Source: Syntrophobacteria bacterium
Lineage (GTDB): Bacteria > Desulfobacterota > DSWW01
Reading direction: 5' to 3'
Assembly: GCA_030145435.1 (NCBI GenBank)
Contig: JAQYVQ010000242.1
Span: 1 to 9,088, forward strand
Length of the DNA: 9,088 bases
Part shown: positions 6,522-9,088 of the stretch, piece after piece
Layout of the letters: each line of letters begins with the position of its first letter
Numbering within the stretch: position 1 is the stretch's first letter
Made by a program: the position numbers and the translations under genes
Notes under the pieces: generated by a model
The model's input: the letters and a program-made list of their open reading frames with translations, nothing else
Databases searched by the model: none
What the model was told of the DNA's origin: nothing

Positions 6522-7283
6522 TCAGAGGGCCTTGACGGTCATCCCTCCGTCAATGACGAGTACATTCCCGGTGATAAAAGAGGACTCCTCCGAGGCAAAG
6601 AAGGCCACAGCACCGGCCACGTCTTCGGGTACGCCGAGCCTGCGCATGGGTACCCCCTTGATCAACTTCTCGTGGTACCGTTCGTTCGCCAACAGGGGGC
6701 TGAGCATCTCTGTCTGGATAGGGCCCGGGCACACGGCGTTGACCGTGACACCGAACCGGGCGAGTTCAACCGCATTCGCCCTTGTCATGCCGATCACGCC
6801 CGCCTTGGTTGCGCTGTAGACCGGCAGGAGCCCTGATCCCCGTATGCCCTCCACGGAGGCGATGTTCACGATCCTTCCTCTGCCCGAGTTTTTCAAGTGG
6901 GGCGTGGCAGCTCGCGTTACACGGATGACCCCCACCAGGTTCACCCCGAAGACACGTTCGATCTCCGAGTCCTGGACCGATTCGATGAAGGCGGCGGACC
7001 CGACACCCGCGTTGTTGATGACTACGTCCAGTCCGCCGAAGGCAGAAACGGTTTGGGCGGTCATGCGATCCACATCCTCCTGTTTCGCCACATCCGCCCT
7101 GATCGCCAGGGCATCGCCGCCCTCGTCGCGAATCGTCCGGGCGACTTCGCTCACCCGGTCCTCCTGTACATCCGTGGCGGCGACTCGGCAGCCTCCTGCA
7201 GCCAGCCTTCTTGCGATCGCCTTCCCGATGCCGGACCCGGCACCGGTTACGAGAGCGCGGACTCCCTTGAGATCAACCGACAT
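6522..7283 (-). CDS. SDR-family oxidoreductase, FabG-like
   Basis: A 253-residue classical short-chain dehydrogenase/reductase. The Rossmann signature TGAGSGIG is at 13-20, the cofactor-adenine Asp in RAD at 64, NNAG at 90-93, and catalytic Asn115, Ser143, Tyr156 and Lys160 (YSATK) are all present. PGPIQT (186-191) is the post-catalytic PG motif. Asp38 at the end of the second strand (VAATDV) normally favours NAD(H) over NADP(H), so a catabolic dehydrogenase is as likely as a fatty-acid-synthesis FabG. The substrate is not predictable. The start is set at 7283 because GGAGG lies 5 nt upstream and the domain begins at once. A longer frame beginning at 7364 would run through the promoter and is rejected. 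The gene stands alone, convergent with tkt and divergent from the LON-N gene. Confidence 0.93.
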   Translation of the reverse strand: MSVDLKGVRALVTGAGSGIGKAIARRLAAGGCRVAATDVQEDRVSEVARTIRDEGGDALAIRADVAKQEDVDRMTAQTVSAFGGLDVVINNAGVGSAAFIESVQDSEIERVFGVNLVGVIRVTRAATPHLKNSGRGRIVNIASVEGIRGSGLLPVYSATKAGVIGMTRANAVELARFGVTVNAVCPGPIQTEMLSPLLANERYHEKLIKGVPMRRLGVPEDVAGAVAFFASEESSFITGNVLVIDGGMTVKAL

Positions 7284-7288
7284 GTCTT

Positions 7289-7293
7289 CCTCC
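7289..7293 (-). promoter_or_regulatory. Shine-Dalgarno deciding the SDR start
   Basis: Read on the minus strand, GGAGG is followed by AAGAC and then ATG (7283-7281). This is near-ideal spacing and identifies the internal ATG, not the far-upstream one, as the true start. Confidence 0.8.
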
Positions 7294-7334
7294 CCCTGGC
7301 CTTCTGTGATGAATGGTTCTATGTTCAGGCGGAC

Positions 7335-7364
7335 AGTATAAGGGAACGATGAACAAGGGGTCAA
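7335..7364 (-). promoter_or_regulatory. Sigma70-type promoter for the SDR gene
   Basis: On the minus strand, TTGACC (7364-7359; 5 of 6 to consensus) is followed after 18 nt by TATACT (7340-7335; 5 of 6). With a 17-nt spacer the -10 would be TTATAC. The start of transcription would be near 7328, giving a leader of about 45 nt before ATG 7283. No operator palindrome is evident around it. Confidence 0.6.
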
Positions 7365-7485
7365 AAAAATGAGAAGGCAATCGACACCCGCTGGGACCGG
7401 GTTGATCCCTTTTGGGCCTCGGATGAATCAAAGAAGGCACCAGGCCCGGAGAAGACTTGCCCCGGAAAGACCGCTCTCCCGACGC

Positions 7486-7491
7486 GAGGGG
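7486..7491 (+). promoter_or_regulatory. Shine-Dalgarno deciding the LON-N protein start
   Basis: GAGGGG lies 9 nt before ATG 7501. The same frame stays open back to an ATG at 7369, but the extra 44 residues are basic, low in hydrophobics and unlike the domain, and that ATG lacks a good ribosome site. I see no convincing plus-strand promoter between 7365 and 7485; the best -35-like TTGATC (7402-7407) has no good -10 partner. Confidence 0.7.
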
Positions 7492-7500
7492 ATTCCTGCT

Positions 7501-8154
7501 ATGTCTGTTACAAACAAGATTTCGTTGTTTCCGCTTGGGGTCGTCCTGTTGCCCGAAGTTCTCCTGCCACTGCACATCTTCGAGGAACGATACAAGACGA
7601 TGATCGGGGAATGTCTCGATCAGGATCAGGAGTTTGGTGTGATCTATTACAATGGTACGGAAATGGAATCCAAGGGCTGCACGGCCCGGGTCGTTCGAGT
7701 GATCAAGCAATATCCGGACGGACGCATGGACATCCTGACAAAGGGCGAGCGCCGATTTATGATCGAGGACCTCCATGAGGACAAGCCCTATCTGGAGGGA
7801 AGCGTTGGGTTCTTCGACGATGTGGAGGAGCTTCCGACGCAGAGTGCGGAGGCTCTGGCCACGGAAGGGTTCGATCTCATGATGCAGATCGAGGGCATCG
7901 ATGGGGAAGAGTTCGCCATCGAACACGGGGGCCCGACTGGTTTGAAGGAAGCCTCTTACCTGATCGCCTCGAGCGAGGGGTTCACGCACCAAGAAAAACA
8001 AGAGTTTCTGGAAATGACCTCCACCCAGGATCGGCTGGACAAGGCGGTTCGATCGCTTGGAAAGATCCTCGAACGTTCCGGGTTGACCCAGGATATCAAG
8101 AAGATCGTCGGAGGCAACGGGGATGCGCACAAGCTCGTGAAACGACTGAAGTAG
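7501..8154 (+). CDS. Stand-alone LON N-terminal (substrate-binding) domain protein
   Basis: A 217-residue soluble protein. Residues 8-40, with LFPLGVVLLPEVLLPLHIFEERYKTMI, match the start of the LON N-terminal domain (PF02190, also called LON substrate-binding domain): a first strand ending in FPL, a conserved Pro, then LHIFE-x-RY. GVIYY (46-50) and a region with GERRF (82-86) continue the beta-rich part. The C-terminal third is helical and charged. The ATPase and Ser-Lys protease domains of Lon are absent, so it cannot degrade protein alone. Such stand-alone proteins are common and poorly characterised; an adaptor or substrate-binding role is inference only. Its stop codon lies in a 17-bp tandem repeat that runs to the ribosome site of the following gene, so the two are probably co-transcribed. 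Confidence 0.9.
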   Translation: MSVTNKISLFPLGVVLLPEVLLPLHIFEERYKTMIGECLDQDQEFGVIYYNGTEMESKGCTARVVRVIKQYPDGRMDILTKGERRFMIEDLHEDKPYLEGSVGFFDDVEELPTQSAEALATEGFDLMMQIEGIDGEEFAIEHGGPTGLKEASYLIASSEGFTHQEKQEFLEMTSTQDRLDKAVRSLGKILERSGLTQDIKKIVGGNGDAHKLVKRLK

Positions 8155-8201
8155 GACTCAGAGAAGAGTAGGTTTCAGAGAAGAGTAGGACTCGAAGAGG
8201 A
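8151..8201 (+). repeat. 17-bp tandem repeat, three units, from LON-N stop to the next Shine-Dalgarno
   Basis: Unit 1 GTAGGACTCAGAGAAGA (8151-8167), unit 2 GTAGGTTTCAGAGAAGA (8168-8184) and unit 3 GTAGGACTCGAAGAGGA (8185-8201) are head to tail. Units 1 and 2 differ at two bases. The first unit contains the TAG stop of the LON-N gene (8152-8154), and the third ends in the GAGGAGG ribosome site (8196-8203 region) of the Trx-like gene. Duplication by slippage of the intergenic linker is the simplest explanation. The purine-rich units may also offer extra ribosome standby sites. Confidence 0.85.
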
Positions 8202-8209
8202 GGATTCCC

Positions 8210-8788
8210 ATGACTGCCGTCAATTCCACCATGCTGGAACAGGGGACCAAGGCGCCCCCTTTCCGGCTACCCTCCGCGACGGGCGGCACCGTGTCGGTTG
8301 AGGATTTTTCGGACGCCAGTGCCTTGCTGGTGATGTTTATCTGCAACCACTGCCCCTTTGTGAAGCACGTGCGGGACGAACTTGCGAAGCTCGCCAACGA
8401 CTACCGGCCCAGGGGGGTGGCGGTCGTGGCCGTCAATTCGAACGACTGGTCCACGTACCCGGACGATTCCCCGGAAATGATGGAGAAGGAGGCGAGGGAG
8501 TACGGCTATCCTTTTGCCTATCTCTACGACGAAACCCAGGAGGTGGCCAGGGCCTACCGGGCCGCCTGTACCCCGGATTTCTACCTCTTCGGTGCCCGGC
8601 AGGAACTCGTCTACAGAGGCCAGTTGGACGACAGCCGTCCCGGAAACGGGGTGCCGGTGAGCGGCCGGGACCTCCGGGCAGCGCTCGACGCCCTGCTGGC
8701 GGGCGAGCCCGGCCCGGCGGAGCAGAAGCCGAGCCTCGGCTGTAACATCAAATGGAGGCCCGGAAACGAACCGGACTACTTCAAATAG
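8210..8788 (+). CDS. Thioredoxin-fold peroxiredoxin-like (AhpC/TSA-type) protein
   Basis: A 192-residue protein, apparently cytoplasmic as no signal peptide is seen. The order GTKAPPFRLPSATGGTVSVEDF (12-33), ALLVMFICNHCPFVKHV (38-54), AVVAVNSND (71-79) and FAYLYDETQEVARAYRAACTPDFYLF (102-127) is that of AhpC/TSA-type thioredoxin-fold proteins, close to the PRX-like1 subgroup. The redox motif is C45-N-H-C48-P, and the cis-proline loop is ACTP (C120, P122). C178 sits in a conserved-looking tail, SLGCNIKWRPGN (175-186), which I recall from this subgroup. A thiol-disulfide or peroxide-reducing role is likely; the partner is unknown. Start ATG 8210 follows GAGGAGG (8196-8203 region). It lies 55 nt after the LON-N gene and 181 nt before a flavodoxin. 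Confidence 0.92.
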   Translation: MTAVNSTMLEQGTKAPPFRLPSATGGTVSVEDFSDASALLVMFICNHCPFVKHVRDELAKLANDYRPRGVAVVAVNSNDWSTYPDDSPEMMEKEAREYGYPFAYLYDETQEVARAYRAACTPDFYLFGARQELVYRGQLDDSRPGNGVPVSGRDLRAALDALLAGEPGPAEQKPSLGCNIKWRPGNEPDYFK

Positions 8789-8969
8789 GTGACTTGAAGG
8801 GTCCATTCCCCCGGTCGCCGCGAAGCCGTTCCGGGTTCCGATTCTTCTCCGGTGCGATCATTCAGGCCCCGGGCTGGCCATTTTTGTCGTTTTGTGGAAG
8901 AATGTGGGTGTTTTTCTGGAGAGAGGAAGGAAAAGGATCCAGCGTTCGGTCAGAAAGAGGAGTGGAAGG

Positions 8970-9088
8970 ATGTCAAAAGCGCTCGTTGCCTACTACACGC
9001 AGACAGGGAACACGTTGAAGGTTGCGGAGTCCATCTACGAGGCACTCCCGGGTGAGAAGGAAATCAACTCGTTGGCGGAGATCAAGTC
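8970..9088 (+). CDS. Flavodoxin-family protein, 5' part only
   Basis: The first 39 codons are present; the gene runs off the window. MSKALVAYYTQTGNTLKVAESIYEAL gives a first beta strand followed by the FMN-phosphate-binding loop T-Q-T-G-N-T (residues 10-15, T/S-x-T-G-x-T) and a helix, the hallmark of flavodoxins. These carry electrons in anaerobes, but the redox partner and full domain architecture cannot be judged: it may be a small flavodoxin or the start of a larger flavoprotein. The ATG is preceded by GAGGAG at 8957-8962, 7 nt upstream. The 181-nt gap before it (8789-8969) has room for its own promoter, though none is convincing. Confidence 0.85.
   Translation, partial: MSKALVAYYTQTGNTLKVAESIYEALPGEKEINSLAEIK

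Noticed and set aside
6322..6819. Plus-strand open frame of 165 codons between tkt and the SDR region
   Set aside because: It runs through the long palindrome and then antisense to the conserved SDR sequence; the product has no recognisable domain.
7284..7364. 27-residue N-terminal extension of the SDR protein
   Set aside because: The extra codons cover the promoter -10 and -35, and the internal ATG at 7283 has an ideal Shine-Dalgarno directly before the domain.
7273..8130. Minus-strand open frame of 285 codons opposite the LON-N gene
   Set aside because: Antisense to a recognisable domain protein and overlapping the SDR start and promoter; no domain seen.
8865..8891. GGCC (8865-8868) and GGCC (8876-8879) followed by a T-rich run, as a terminator of the Trx-like gene
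   Set aside because: The stem is only four base pairs and cannot be extended; the T-run is broken (ATTTTTGTCGTTTT). Too weak to list as a feature.

Overview
The window is a G+C-rich, densely coded piece of bacterial chromosome. Gene content (copper ATPase, transketolase, FabG-type reductase, stand-alone LON-N protein, flavodoxin) and the style of the dispersed repeat at the left edge (a GAAAAAGTCCC end, and CTTTTTGAACAGCC near the other end) fit a Desulfobacterota-like ('deltaproteobacterial') anaerobe. The lineage is inferred from recalled repeat and gene style, not from a database match.

Layout: 1-166 is a dispersed-repeat-like non-coding element whose right edge supplies the -35 box of a good sigma70-type promoter (161-189). 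This promoter probably drives a plus-strand run of five genes: a cysteine-rich YkgJ-like protein (268-783), a SAM-methyltransferase-like protein overlapping it (707 or 737-1399), a GNAT acetyltransferase joined by an ATGA overlap (1396-1842), a CopA-type Cu(I) P1B-ATPase starting 4 nt later (1847-4201), and, after 38 nt with a very strong Shine-Dalgarno, a full-length transketolase (4240-6234). A 287-nt gap then holds a large imperfect palindrome (6369-6482). Next is a minus-strand SDR oxidoreductase (7283-6522) with its own promoter at 7335-7364. The last plus-strand block has a stand-alone LON N-terminal-domain protein (7501-8154), a peroxiredoxin/thioredoxin-like protein (8210-8788) and the beginning of a flavodoxin (8970 to the window edge).

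How the genes may work together: the first three genes and copA are overlapping or nearly so, hence probably translationally coupled. A cysteine-rich metal-binding-type protein beside a copper exporter suggests, without proving, metal handling. Transketolase is a housekeeping pentose-phosphate enzyme that seems to be carried at the end of the transcript. The right-hand block contains redox and protein-quality functions (LON-N, Trx-like, flavodoxin).

The most unusual features are structural. An 84-nt palindromic element lies in frame inside the 5' end of copA and adds a basic segment of about 28 residues before the metal-binding domain. A palindrome of about 110 nt with perfect 20-nt arms lies between the convergent genes. 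A 17-bp tandem repeat spans exactly from the LON-N stop codon to the Shine-Dalgarno of the next gene. I see no CRISPR array, tRNA, rRNA, transposase gene or phage gene.
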